Shown here: positions 21,306 through 30,865 of the stretch, in pieces
Numbering within the stretch: position 1 is the first letter of the stretch
Layout of the letters: each line of letters opens with the position of its first letter
Source of the DNA: Anthoceros angustus
Lineage: Eukaryota > Streptophyta > Anthocerotopsida > Anthocerotales > Anthocerotaceae
DNA length: 64,000 nucleotides
NCBI GenBank assembly: GCA_010909165.1
Contig: VJWM01000234.1
Span: 212,455 to 276,454 of the forward strand
Direction: 5' to 3'
The notes under the pieces: model-generated
The model's input: the letters and a program-made list of their open reading frames with translations, nothing else
Told to the model about the DNA's origin: nothing
The model's database searches: none
Made by a program: the position numbers and the translations under genes

Positions 21306-21600
21306 TACTAAACTAATTAATTAATCTAAAGGTGCTTATGCTAATTAAGCACTTGATTAGTGTTAATTATTCCCTAATGTGCTTATGTTAATTAAGCATT
21401 GATTAGTGTTAATTAAACATGGTTAGTAGCAATAACTAGGTGGATAAGCTCAAGTAATATGCCTTGGCATATTCTCCTTTGCATATTATAGTGTATTCTT
21501 AGGATATTTGGCATATGTCGTTGATGCCACAGTGATATCTTTAGATTGAATATGTCACCGATGCTGTGGTCAGGCCTATATATAGACCCTTCCATTGAGG
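21306..21600 (+). promoter_or_regulatory. AT-rich promoter-like block with a 47-bp imperfect duplication
   Basis: GTGCTTATGCTAATTAAGCA at 21332 is repeated with small changes at 21379, giving two copies of a 40-47 bp unit. About 200 bases further on, CAGGCCTATATATAGACCC (TATATATA at 21577-21584) looks like a plant TATA box. The block may be the U3 part of a solo LTR; no second copy is present in the window. Confidence 0.45.
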
Positions 21601-21839
21601 ACAAGCCTTTCCATCATAGCTTCGTCCACTCTTAGATATGCAAATGCAAGAGTGTTTGTGAGGAGGCCAAAGCTATAACTCCGAGAGCGATGTGGCGAGT
21701 GTGAGGTATTCATTGTTGTTGTTACCGTGGGAGAGAGTGTGCATTTGTGCTAGCCACGGCGGCGTGCGAGCTACTCCCTCCGTTGTTACAAGCTGTGTTA
21801 TGATCTCGCGTGCGTGCTGCACGCCAGATAGGCCGTGTA

Positions 21840-22310
21840 CTTAGGCTTAGTGGCGATGCTAGGGCGATGTTACAAGGCGGGTCTTGCCAGGCTTATGCTA
21901 GGGGGCGATGCTAGGCGATGCTAGGTGGACGCTAGGTGATGCTAAAGCTTTTACCAGTAGGCAATGCTAAGGCGACAAGAATGGTGGGCCGTGCTAGGCA
22001 CGTGCTAGGCTGAGGCGATTAGCTCTCAAGGCAAGTAGGCAAGGGACTCTCTAAAGTGTGCCCCAAGGCTTGAGGCCCAGAGAGGGACCAAGCCCAAGGC
22101 CATGAGAGGGAGGCGAAGAAGCCCAAGTCCAAGGCCAAGGAGAGGGAGGCGAAGAAGCCCAAGTCCAAGGCTGGCTGAGAGGAGGCGATGAAGCCCAAGT
22201 CTAAGCGCCAAGGAGAGGAGGCGTAAGGAGCCTCCAAGGCCAAGGAGAGGATGCCAAGAATACCATCCTGACTGGGATCGATCTCGCCTCAAGTATGCTT
22301 TAATCATGAG
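21840..22310. repeat. Degenerate minisatellites (GATGCTAGG and AAGCCCAAGTCCAAGG types)
   Basis: From 21840 to 22010 variants of ggcgatgctagg recur. From 22075 to 22260 a unit of roughly 50 bp built from gaggcgaagaagcccaagtc is repeated about four times with indels. The frames across it are repetitive and not convincing genes. Confidence 0.7.
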
Positions 22311-22900
22311 TTTTGAAGGTACAGCTACAGGGCGAGTGAGAGCGGCGGGAAGCGTAGGGCTGCCAAGAGGCTAGCCATGAGGCGAGCGCCAGGGCGGTAG
22401 GGCGAGGGCGAAGTGAGGGGCGAGGAAGGAGGGCGAGTGCCGAGGGCGGCAGCTGTAGGATGCAGTAGCGAGGGCGGTGGGCGAGCGGGCGAGCTGGCGA
22501 GCGGCGTAGGGCGGAAGTAGGGCGAGGGCGCAGGGCGAAAAGCATGCTTAGGGCGTAGGGGCGTAGGGCGTAGGGCCAGGGCGAGCAGCTGCCAGAGCGG
22601 CTTAGGGCGAAGGAAGGGCGAAAGGCGAAGGGCGAAAGGCGCAGGGCGAGCGGGCGAAGGCAAGTAGGGCGAGCGAGGGCGGTAGGCGAAGCGGCGAGGG
22701 GCGCGTAGCGGCGAGCGGCGTAGGGCGGAAGGGCGAAGGGCTAGGGCGAAAAGCGGGCGAGGGCGAGCGGCGCGTAGGGCGGCGGAGAAAGTGGGGCGGG
22801 CGAAGCAGGGCGAAGTAGCGGCGAGGGCGAAGGAAGCGGCGCGTGGTGTGGTGGAAGCCTTTAGCGGCAAAGCGCGGGTGGTGTGATAAGTAGCTGCCGC
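22310..22900. repeat. G-rich degenerate repeat (GGGCGA/GTAGGGCG words)
   Basis: Nearly 600 bases consist of short words such as agggcga, gtagggcg and gcggcgag in irregular order. Strand asymmetry is strong, with G on the plus strand. Long open frames on the minus strand here (Pro, Arg, Ala, Ser only) are composition artefacts. Confidence 0.7.
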
Positions 22901-24518
22901 GGGTCAAGCCGGTGGCCGACTTTTAGACGGGCGCTGGGTGCATCCGCAGCGCAGGCGCGGCAAAGGATCTGCAACTGGTGACCGCCGCCTGCACGTGAGC
23001 AAGTAGCTGCCGTGGGCTGGGCCGCTAGGCCGAGCCTTCGCACGGTTTGGACGCGCCACGCCGGGGCGTGGCTCGAGGCCGCCGAAAGGTGATCGCCAGC
23101 GCTCGCCGCCAGGATAGTGGTCGCTGGCCGCGGTACTGTGAGGGGCCGGCCGCGGGGTAAGGTAACACGGGCCACGGCAGTAACTCGCCATGCGGGTGCG
23201 GCAGCGGGTCGGGTAATCACGCGAGGGCGAAAGCGGCTATGGATCGGGCGCTGTCAGGCGGAAGGGCGATAACACATCGCCGGTGCCCCTTTAAGGCGGC
23301 GAGAGCGGCGAGGTCTCGACGGACTGTCTCAATGGACCGCGCGAGGTGAGGCGACGAGCCGGCGCCTGGGCCGTGACCGGCATGACATACAATATCAGCC
23401 GGTGGCTCAGCTCGAACCGGCATGCGTGATAGGGGTGCCGAGGCCGCTCGCTCCGACGGTGAGATCGCTGCCGCAACGCTACTGCTGCTAACCGGAAGAT
23501 CTGTGCCCGCTGAGATCCGCTACCGAGCCATCGGGCACGGACCGGATTATTTTCTACCGAGGTCACTGAGGCCGAAGCGCTCATGGCACGACGGACCGGG
23601 AGGCCGCCCGCCTCGGTCCCAGCCTGGGCCATGGCGGCCGGGCTTCGCCGCCGCCAGACAAGGCCGGGCCACCGCTGTCAGCTTCGAGGTTGCGTAAGCG
23701 GCATCGGCCACGGGCCAGCGATCAGTGCGGGCGGCGCGGCGGCGCGGGCAGGCGTTTCCTACCGAGGCCAGAGGGCTCCACCGCTGCCATGCGGTACGGG
23801 CAAGGCGCGTCGGTACGGGGTGCCTATCGCATCGGCCTCCGCTCAAAGCTGAGGACCAAATGCATCGGGAGCCACGGACCCGGGAAGCCGACCGCCTGCT
23901 CGTGCTCGCTGGTTGAGGCCACCCGGGCCGCCGGGCCGCTAAGCCACGCTAAAGGGGCGGGCAGCGGCGCTCAGTCAGGCAGGGCGTGTGTGGGCCGAGG
24001 TTCTGACGCAAAATGACGGCCACCGGGCGGGCGGGCGTTCTCGGCCGAGTCAGAGGGGCTCGAGGGAGCACGAAGCGGGGCGAGGCCGAGATAGACCTCC
24101 ATGATTCGTCAAGGGCTCAGCCGCCGGCCGAGGCGGATCCCAGACGTCCGCCAGGGCAGGCCGGAGGTCGCTACTTGCCTGCCAGATCGGCATTCACCGG
24201 ACGGGCGGTGAGGCCCGAGGGCTGTGGTGGCGGCCCGAGCTTAGCGGCCGGCAAGTGATTAAGATCCGGGACAAAGTGCCCGGCATGGGCGGTGCGAATC
24301 GAGGGTTCCGGTGAAGCAAGAGTGCCAAGGGGGCATGGCTGACCTCCGAGTCAAGGGAGGTTGAGCGGGCGAGGAAGGCCGGGACGCCTAGGACTCGGAA
24401 GGTTGGGAGGCCGACCGGCTTCGAGCTCGATCCCAGTGCTGGTACTCTTACCACCTTTCGCTCTTGCATACATAGCTGGCCCCGCCTTTGAGCACACAAG
24501 CGCAACACCCACTTTCTT
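22900..24518. other. GC-rich unassigned region
   Basis: GC content is very high and words such as cgggccg, ctaccgagg and gccgagg recur. All six frames are open for long stretches because stop codons are rare in such composition. I see no recognisable domain. It may be a continuation of the degenerate repeat or the body of an unknown GC-rich element. Confidence 0.45.
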
Positions 24519-25060
24519 ATGGCTTCGGATATCATGCTTGGAGGAGAACCCATTTTGGACTCCATAGACTTCACAGAATCGCAGGCTCCTACATCTTCCA
24601 AGGGAACGAGGGGCAAGAATAAAATTGAGAGGTCTGAACAAACTCTTCCAAGTTGATATCAAGAAGCGAGATCTTGATCAGTTCGTGCAGGCCTGTCCCA
24701 ATTAGCGAAACAGCACAAACTTAAAGCGAGTCTGGAATTTCAAACAACATTTTGAAGACAAGATTCGGGCCCAACAACTCAGAGATTGTTGCACTTCAAG
24801 GAATTGGGCGAGAATTTCCGATACCTATACGTCGGATATTGTCCGGTATCAACACCAAATTGCTTCCCTCAATAAGCAATTGCCTTACCTTCCGCCAAGA
24901 GCGGCGGTTCCTCAATTAAAACAAACGCCTTCCAACATCACCGCCAGCCGTTGGATTGGACACATTGGGGCAGTAATCCGCACATTGTTTGCTCAACGAG
25001 GACGTTGCAGCCTTCAAAAAGGATATTATATGGCAGCACTTTCCGCCCATGAGAGTTAAA
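24519..25060 (+). pseudogene. Unrecognised ORF, broken by a frameshift and one stop
   Basis: An ATG at 24519 opens MASDIMLGGEPILDSIDFTE. After a frameshift near 24640 the reading continues with FQVDIKKRDLDQFVQACPN, a TAG at about 24703, and then 118 sense codons including NFKQHFEDKIRAQQLRD, YQHQIASLNKQLPYLP and ITASRWIGHIGAVIRTLFAQ up to a TAA at about 25060. The helical, charged middle resembles a gag or a coiled-coil protein, but I do not recognise the family. Copia D lies 130 bases downstream. Confidence 0.4.
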
Positions 25061-25193
25061 TGTTTGGAGCTCAAGAAATTGCGTCCAAGGAGAAGTGCAA
25101 GCTATGTCCTGGCAAGATGTCCATTTCAAAACCTCAAGTCAGGGCAGACTCAGTGATTTACGCAACAGCAAACAATTTGTGCAGTACCCAAAT

Positions 25194-25597
25194 TGGTAAG
25201 GATATTAAAAGCCCAATGTACTTAGACTTTAATACACTTAGTCTAAGTTAGGTGTCATCGATTAAGTATCATTAGTTTAATGAAGCTAATCACTAGGAAG
25301 CTTCTTGTGCCCTTCCTAGGGGCTTCTCAGGAGCTTCCTAGAGTTCCCATTGAGGGTATAAATCCGCTTCCCATCTCAATGAGAGAGAGTTACACCTGCC
25401 TCCTCTCCTCCTCTTCCTCTCCTCTCCCTCCTCCTCCTCTCCTCCTCCTCTCCTCCTCCTCTCCTCTCTCCTCTCTCCTCCCTCCTCCTCTCCTCTCCTC
25501 TCCTCTCCTCTCTCCTCTCCTCTCCTCCTCCTCTCCTCTCCTCTCTCTCCTCTCCTCTCCTCTCTCTCTCTTTCCACCATGGCGCCACGATCCTTCA
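25194..25597 (+). repeat. Copia D 5' LTR
   Basis: It starts TGGTAAGGATATT and ends ATCCTTCA just before the PBS. A TATA box (TATAAAT, 25357-25363) lies in the middle. It is about 150 bp longer than the 3' LTR, mainly because of the CT microsatellite at 25398-25575. Confidence 0.85.
25398..25575 (+). repeat. CTCCT/CT microsatellite inside the copia D 5' LTR
   Basis: About 180 bases of ctcctcctctcctct-type pyrimidine tract. The 3' LTR has only about 28 bases of the same tract (29953-29980), so it expanded or contracted after insertion. All four long open frames across it are repeat artefacts. Confidence 0.9.
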
Positions 25598-25599
25598 AC

Positions 25600-25610
25600 C
25601 GGTATCGAGC
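25600..25610 (+). other. Primer-binding site of copia D
   Basis: The sequence CGGTATCGAGC, two bases after the LTR end, is a variant of the copia PBS TGGTATCAGAGC and matches the copia A PBS at 9 of 11 positions or better. Confidence 0.65.
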
Positions 25611-25669
25611 TTTGGTTTGTTGTGATGCTAGAATTTTCTAGTGGGCGCAGCCGTGGAATTGCAGTGATC

Positions 25670-26140
25670 CGATCGCGAGGGTCAAACGCCGCAGCAGGCG
25701 GACGAGGCCGCGAGGCAGGCCGCGGCAAGGCCGCGAGGCGGCGCACGGGCGGGCCGGGCGCAGCCGGCATGGACACGGGCGGCGGGCGAGCGGGCGCCAG
25801 GCCGCACGCGCAGCGCGGGCGCCGGCGCGCAGCCGCGGGCGCGGGCGAGGCCAGGCGCTGGCCGCGCGGGCGCCACGCCAGCCGCTGGGCCGCCAGCGCC
25901 GCGGGCCGCCCCGGGCGCGGGCCGCGCGCCGCGCGCGGGGCGCGCGCGCCGCGCCGGGCGCCGCGCGCCGCGCGGCCGCGGGCCGGGCGCCGGGGCGCGC
26001 CAGCCGCAGGGCGCCGCGGCGCGGCCGCGAGGCGCGCGCTGTGCGAGGGCGCGGCGGCGGCCGCGTGGAGGGCGCTGTGGCCGCAGGCCGCGAGGCGCGC
26101 ACGCGGCGCGCGGGGCGCGCGACGCAAGAAAGCCGCGGGC
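25670..26140 (+). other. Extremely GC-rich block in the copia D leader
   Basis: About 470 bases built almost only from G and C (for example gggccgcgcgccgcgcgcgg), with very dense CpG. It separates the PBS from the gag remnant near 26150, where composition returns to normal. Long Ala/Arg/Gly/Pro frames on both strands are composition artefacts. It is not part of a normal copia leader and looks like an insertion or local expansion. Confidence 0.7.
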
Positions 26141-26149
26141 GTGAGCCGA

Positions 26150-26890
26150 GCGTTTGACAACGAGCGAGTCACAAGACACGTGTTGCCATGAGATCAAGGC
26201 AAGACGACAAGGAGTCGACGTCTGACGCCATGTCATAGTACGCCAACAGTCAAGGACAAGGGATGTGGAGTGGCGTGAAAGAACAGTCACAGGCGGCAGG
26301 ACCGGGAAATAAGGAAGCTGAGTAATCAAAGGACGAGAGGAGAAGTGTGGGGCTTCTCGTGTATTGGTTGAAACAAATTGGTGGACTTGAAGATGAAGGA
26401 AGGGACGAGGATGTCCGATCATCCGAATGATTTCAATACCATTTTCAGCCACTCATCTCAAGGTATCACCCCGTTCCGGAGAGCTATGTTTCGCTGGTCA
26501 CATTACGAGAGTTGGGACACCTTTCGCGAGTAATCCTCGCTAGTGGTCTTACCATTGTAAATGTAGAAGGTAGCAACGAGGAGGTGAAGAAAACATGGAA
26601 CCTTCCAAAGGTTCCGGTGCCCTCATAGTGAGAGGGAGGTCCACGAAGGGAAGCAACCGGACGAAGCTTCTCTCGTAGCAAATCTCGTAGTCGTAACAAG
26701 AATGTGGAGTGTCACTATTGTCACAAAAGGGTCACTTCAAAAGAGAGTGCGAGAAGTTCAAAAGGACCAAGGAAAAGAGAAGAAGGGGACGACAAGAAGG
26801 CGACTTCGTCTGTCAGTTGGAAGAGTTAAACTCTGAGGACGGAGATGTCCTTATCTCTTCTTACTTGAATGCGCAATTAAGCCGTGGATA
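26150..26890 (+). pseudogene. Copia D gag remnant with zinc knuckle
   Basis: At about 26709-26760 the sequence encodes CHYCHK and, after a one-base shift, HFKRECEKFKRTK, that is a CX2CX4HX4C knuckle cut by a frameshift. An acidic tail follows (EELNSEDGDVL) up to 26890. Upstream gag helices between 26150 and 26700 are not readable. Confidence 0.65.
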
Positions 26891-27200
26891 GTCATTTATT
26901 CTGCAATTGGATAATTGACGGTGCATCTTTCCATGTTACTCCTCATAGAGAGTGGTTTAGCACGTATGATGCTACAAGGAAAGGATGCGTTAGGCTTGGA
27001 AATAACTACGCATGCCGATCGCAGCGAGGTGATGTGCAACTCAAGTTTGACAACGGATCTTCATTCATGTCAAGGACGCGTTAGGCATGTTCAAGTTGAC
27101 AAAGAGCATGATTAGCGCAGAGCTTGGATGATGTTACCACCGCTGGTTTGGGATCACTCTTGGAAGATCTCCAAAGGTTCTCTTGTGTTAGCTCGTGGAT
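26884..27200 (+). pseudogene. Copia D protease remnant
   Basis: WIIDGASFHVTPHREWFSTY at about 26911-26970 is the copia protease active-site region with the Ser of D-S-G missing (a one-codon deletion). The words RLGNNYAC and DVQLKFDNGSSF follow. With the D-S/T-G motif broken, activity is not expected. Confidence 0.7.
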
Positions 27201-28080
27201 CGTGTGGCACTTTGTACTCACTTGGTAAACACCGCCAAAGATCATGTGATCTGTGTGAGAAAGCACCAAATGTTTGTGGGGCATTGCTTAGGACATATGT
27301 CTAAGGGAATGAAGGTTTTATCTCGCTCGTTATATCCTGTTCTTAACTTCTCTCGATCTCTCGATGTGTGAGCACTTATATGGGAAGACAAAATCATCAC
27401 ATCGAACAAGGTAAAAGTAGAAGTAAACCTCTTGAGTTGGTTCATGTGATGTATGTGGACCTATGCTCATTGCATCATTAGGCGGTGCCTCCTATTTTGT
27501 CACTTTCATAGATGATTTCACGCAAGGTGTGGGTTTATCCTTTGAGGAAAAGGATGAAGTTCGAGTTTTTAAATTTGTCACCCTTGTAGAGAATCCCGCC
27601 ACCGATTGAAGTGTCTGACGATAATGGTGGCGTATGTTTCAAAGCTTTCCAGTCATTCGATTCCAAGGGAATCAAAAGAGAATTGATCACCAGATACTCC
27701 TCCACAAAATGGTGTGAGCGGATGAATGAACCATTCGGAGAGGATGCGAGTTTGTTGTCAAACTCGATTGCCTAATGGGTTTTGGGCGTGTCATCGCAGT
27801 TCATCTTATTAATGATCTCCTAATAAGGTTGATGAGCAGTTCCGGAGGAGCTATGGTCCGGAAAGAAACCATCCTACAAGCATCTGCGAGTGTTTTGTGA
27901 GGCATACTGCCATGTTCCAAAAGAGTTTCGGGACAAGTTGGCACCTAAGTCCAAGAAATGTATTTTTCTTGGCTATGGTGATTCTGGTGAGATGGGATAC
28001 CTTTGTGGGATCCAGGAAAGGCTAGTTCGTACTAACGACGTGTTCTTCAATGAGAACAAGATGCACTGAAGCCTACTCCA
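27200..28080 (+). pseudogene. Copia D integrase, frameshifted
   Basis: Fragments in several frames include ASYFVTFIDDFT near 27485-27525, SDNGGVCFKAFQSF near 27617-27660, KKPSYKHLRVFC near 27865-27900 and KKCIFLGYGDSGEMGY near 27950-28000. These are the integrase core and C-terminal blocks in order. The expected QNG.AER segment reads as CERMNEPFGE, so the catalytic Glu position is uncertain. Confidence 0.65.
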
Positions 28081-28259
28081 AGTGGAGGTGCGAAGGGTGA
28101 TCTTCCAAGAAGATGGACATGATCATGGGCGTGTTGATACCGTGGTAATGTGCGAGCACATCCACCCAGATGAACCAAGAGTCGAACAACCTATAGAGGT
28201 GCTCGTTTCAGGGTCGTGATTACACGACCTCGGCTGTATGATCCATCTCGGATTATGTT

Positions 28260-29270
28260 ATCGATGATTGTGGGGAACCCTCTTCTTACAAAGAGGCTCA
28301 ATGAGTAACAAAGAGAAGTGGGAAGGCCATGCAAATGAATTACGCATAAGAACCAAACTTGGGAGTTGGTTCGTTGCAAGGATAAGAAGGCACCACTGCA
28401 AATGGGTGTACAAGATGAAGGTCATACCGCTTGATGGCAAACCAAAGTACAAGGCACGATTGGTTGCTAAGGGTTTCAAGCAACAACTGCATTGACTTTG
28501 ATGAGATTTTCTCACCGAGTCAAAATGACAACTTTATGTGTTCTTGCTTTGGTTGCTGTGAATGATATGGAACATGATGGATGTCAAGACGGCATTCTTG
28601 CATGGTGACCTTCAAGAGGACGTCATGCAACAACCAAGGTTTTGTTGAGAAGGGCAAAGAGCATCGTGTGCGAGGAAGAGCCTTTATGGTTTGAAACAGC
28701 ACCAGAGTGGTATCACAAGTTCCACTCATTTATGCTTTCTCAAGGCTACAAACGAAGCGATGAGGATCATTGCCTCTATATAAAAGCAAGCTAAGGATCA
28801 AAGCTTGCTCATTTTGATCCTCTATGTGGATGATATGCTAATTCAACAGATCTTGATGATTTCATTGAAGTCAAAGTTGAATGCTCACTTTGAAATGAGA
28901 CTTGGGAGAGGCGAGCCATATACTTGGCATGCGATTCGTCAGACATAAGCGCCGCTTTGTCTATTTAATACATTAACATGCTTCAACGCTTTCAACATGG
29001 AGAAGGGGAAGCCATTGGGTACCCATTGCCTCCATATGTGAAACTGCCGGATTGCCCAAGCTCGAGGAGGACAAAGCTGAAATGGAGAAGGTCCCATACT
29101 CATCACCGAGGGAGTTTGATGTATGCAATGATTGCTACACGCCCCGACATTGCCTTTGCGGGGTGGTTAGCAGTTTATGTCAAACCCCGGCAAGAAGCAT
29201 TGGGAGGCGATAAAAGGAGTTATGAGGTATCCGAATGGTACAAAAGCTTTGTGCATATGTTTTGGTAGTG
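28260..29270 (+). pseudogene. Copia D reverse transcriptase, frameshifted
   Basis: HHCKWVYKMKVIPLDGKPKY and KARLVAKGFKQ at 28390-28490, MMDVKTAFLHGDLQED near 28575-28625 with the first catalytic Asp, SLYGLKQ near 28680-28700 and ILYVDDMLI at 28814-28843 with the polymerase Asp pair are all visible. At least five frame changes separate them. Confidence 0.75.
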
Positions 29271-29731
29271 AAGATGCATGTGGTTGGGTACATGATGCGA
29301 TTATGCAGGGGGATATGGAAAAGGAGGTCCACATCGTTATGTCTTCATGTGCACCGGAGGGGCTCATGGCGATCGTTTGCGATCGTGCATTACGCTATCT
29401 ACCAGAGGCCGAGTATGTTGCAAAGAATCGAGGCTTGCAAGGAAGCCATATGGCTTGCTCGCTTAGTGGGAGACTTGGGGATCAAGGTTGAGTGCTGTTG
29501 CATTGTGATAGCAGAGTGCTATCCAATTGGCAAAGAATGTTTCATGCGAAGACTAAACATGTGGATGTGAAGTATCACTTCATTCGAGAGGTGTTGGATG
29601 ACAAGAGGGTACAACTTGTCAAGGTTCACACCACCAACCCCGCAGATATTCTTACCAAGGGACTCTCACAGCAATTTGCACAAGCTCGGACAATCGATGG
29701 GCATGAGATAGTCCATTCTCCACGAAGGTAA
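29177..29731 (+). pseudogene. Copia D RNase H
   Basis: NPGKKHWEAIKGVMRYPNGT begins the region and is followed by frame changes. The last 80 codons (29492-29731) are open and carry HAKTKHVDVKYHFIREVL, KVHTTNPADILTKGL and a normal C-terminal end. It is the classic 3' end of copia pol, ending 10 bases before the polypurine tract. Confidence 0.75.
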
Positions 29732-29740
29732 ATTGGCCTT

Positions 29741-29752
29741 TAAGTGGGAGGT
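29741..29752 (+). other. Polypurine tract of copia D
   Basis: TAAGTGGGAGGT precedes the 3' LTR start TGTAAGGG. It shares the AAGTGGGAG core with copia A and B. Confidence 0.8.
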
Positions 29753-30003
29753 TGTAAGGGTATTAAAGCAATGTACTTAGACTAATACACTTAGTCTAAG
29801 TTAGGTGTCGATTATATCATTAGTTTAGCTTAAGCTAATCACTAGGAAGCTTCTTGTGCTCCTTCCTAGGAGCTTCTTGTGGAGCTTCCTAGGGAGCCCA
29901 TTGGAGGGTATAAATACCCTCCAAGCCTCATCTCAATGAGAGAGAGCACTTGCCTCCTCCTCCTCTCCTCTCCTCTTCCACCATCATGCCACACGATCCT
30001 TCA
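29753..30003 (+). repeat. Copia D 3' LTR
   Basis: It starts TGTAAGGGTATTAAAG and ends GATCCTTCA. The TATA box (29908-29915) sits at the centre of an 8-bp inverted repeat (29902-29909 and 29914-29921). It is about 251 bp against about 404 bp for the 5' LTR. Confidence 0.85.
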
Positions 30004-30865
30004 CGTGAGGTTAACAGGTCACTGCTGGTTCCTCCTTCTTGCTGCCGTGGCCATCCTTGCCTGGTGGTCATGATGCGGCAATGTCGAATCTCAAGAACTA
30101 TCGACAAGGAGTCAATCTTGAGTAGTGCCCGACCCTGGAACACTGCGCTCGCTCAGCTTTGGAAGGGTCGTTTGCGCCATGTCTAGCTTCCATCAAGGGC
30201 ACTTATGTTGCAAATTCGAGTTCTTAGCCACGAAGTCTCCACTGCATATCTTTCCGCACGTTTGGTCATTGGTAAGGACCGTCATTCTTCGCCTTTCATC
30301 CGCTTCCATCTCTTTCCAAGATAGGCTCCAAGTTCATGTCATACTAATCTCCAGGTGTTTGATATAGAGATGATTTAACCGCTGTGAAGACCAAGCAAGC
30401 TTTTGATGCCCCGGGCTTGTGAGGCTCGCTACCATTGGAAGACTCTGCTTTCAATGGAGATCGGCCGATTGGTTTAAGGAGCCTCCCGGTTCAAGATGCG
30501 GCTCGCCTTATGGCCATCACCTACGGCTTGCAATTGTCGCACCTGTGGCAGAATCATGGATGGCTTCCCGGAATTGTAATGGGTCTTTATGGGCACAACC
30601 AAAGTGGATTGCCCATTTTTAGCGGACACTTGATTTCCTTCTAAACTCACGAACACCAGTGAATGCCTACCAATCTTCCCAACTTCCCTTTCCTTTCTCT
30701 TTCGTGAGGTGTCTTCAAAGACGCCAAGGTCGCAGGGTGAGGCAGTCGCTTGATTTCCGATCTTCCTCTCCGATTTCATCACCGCCGCTAGGGAGTGACT
30801 CATGTGAGGTCTGCGGATCAGCCCGCAACCATCCTTCCATCTAACCGTCATTTGTTCATAGCCTA
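30004..30865. other. Unassigned segment between copia D and the gypsy complex
   Basis: A plus-strand frame at 30435-30641 (with DAARLMAITYGLQLSHLWQN) looks protein-like but matches no family I know. The rest gives short frames only. Confidence 0.35.

Larger units (their letters stand above)
25194..30003 (+). mobile_element. Ty1/copia retrotransposon D (plus strand)
   Basis: LTRs at 25194-25597 and 29753-30003 share tgtacttagact, cacttagtctaagttaggtg and cactaggaagcttcttgtg. A PBS follows the first and a polypurine tract precedes the second. Between them lie a GC-rich leader, gag with zinc knuckle, protease, integrase, RT and RNase H, all frameshifted except the last. The flanks (caaat and cgtga) do not form a target-site duplication, so one end has been altered. 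It is unrelated at LTR level to copia A-C. Confidence 0.85.

Noticed and set aside
22325-24258. Pro/Arg/Ala-rich open frames in the GC-rich region
   Set aside because: No domain, no consistent frame and composition-driven openness.
25280-26452. Several 150-300 codon frames over the CT tract and GC block of copia D
   Set aside because: Frames overlap on both strands and have repeat or extreme-GC composition. They are not genes.
25189-30008. Target-site duplication for copia D
   Set aside because: The flanking pentamers caaat and cgtga do not match.
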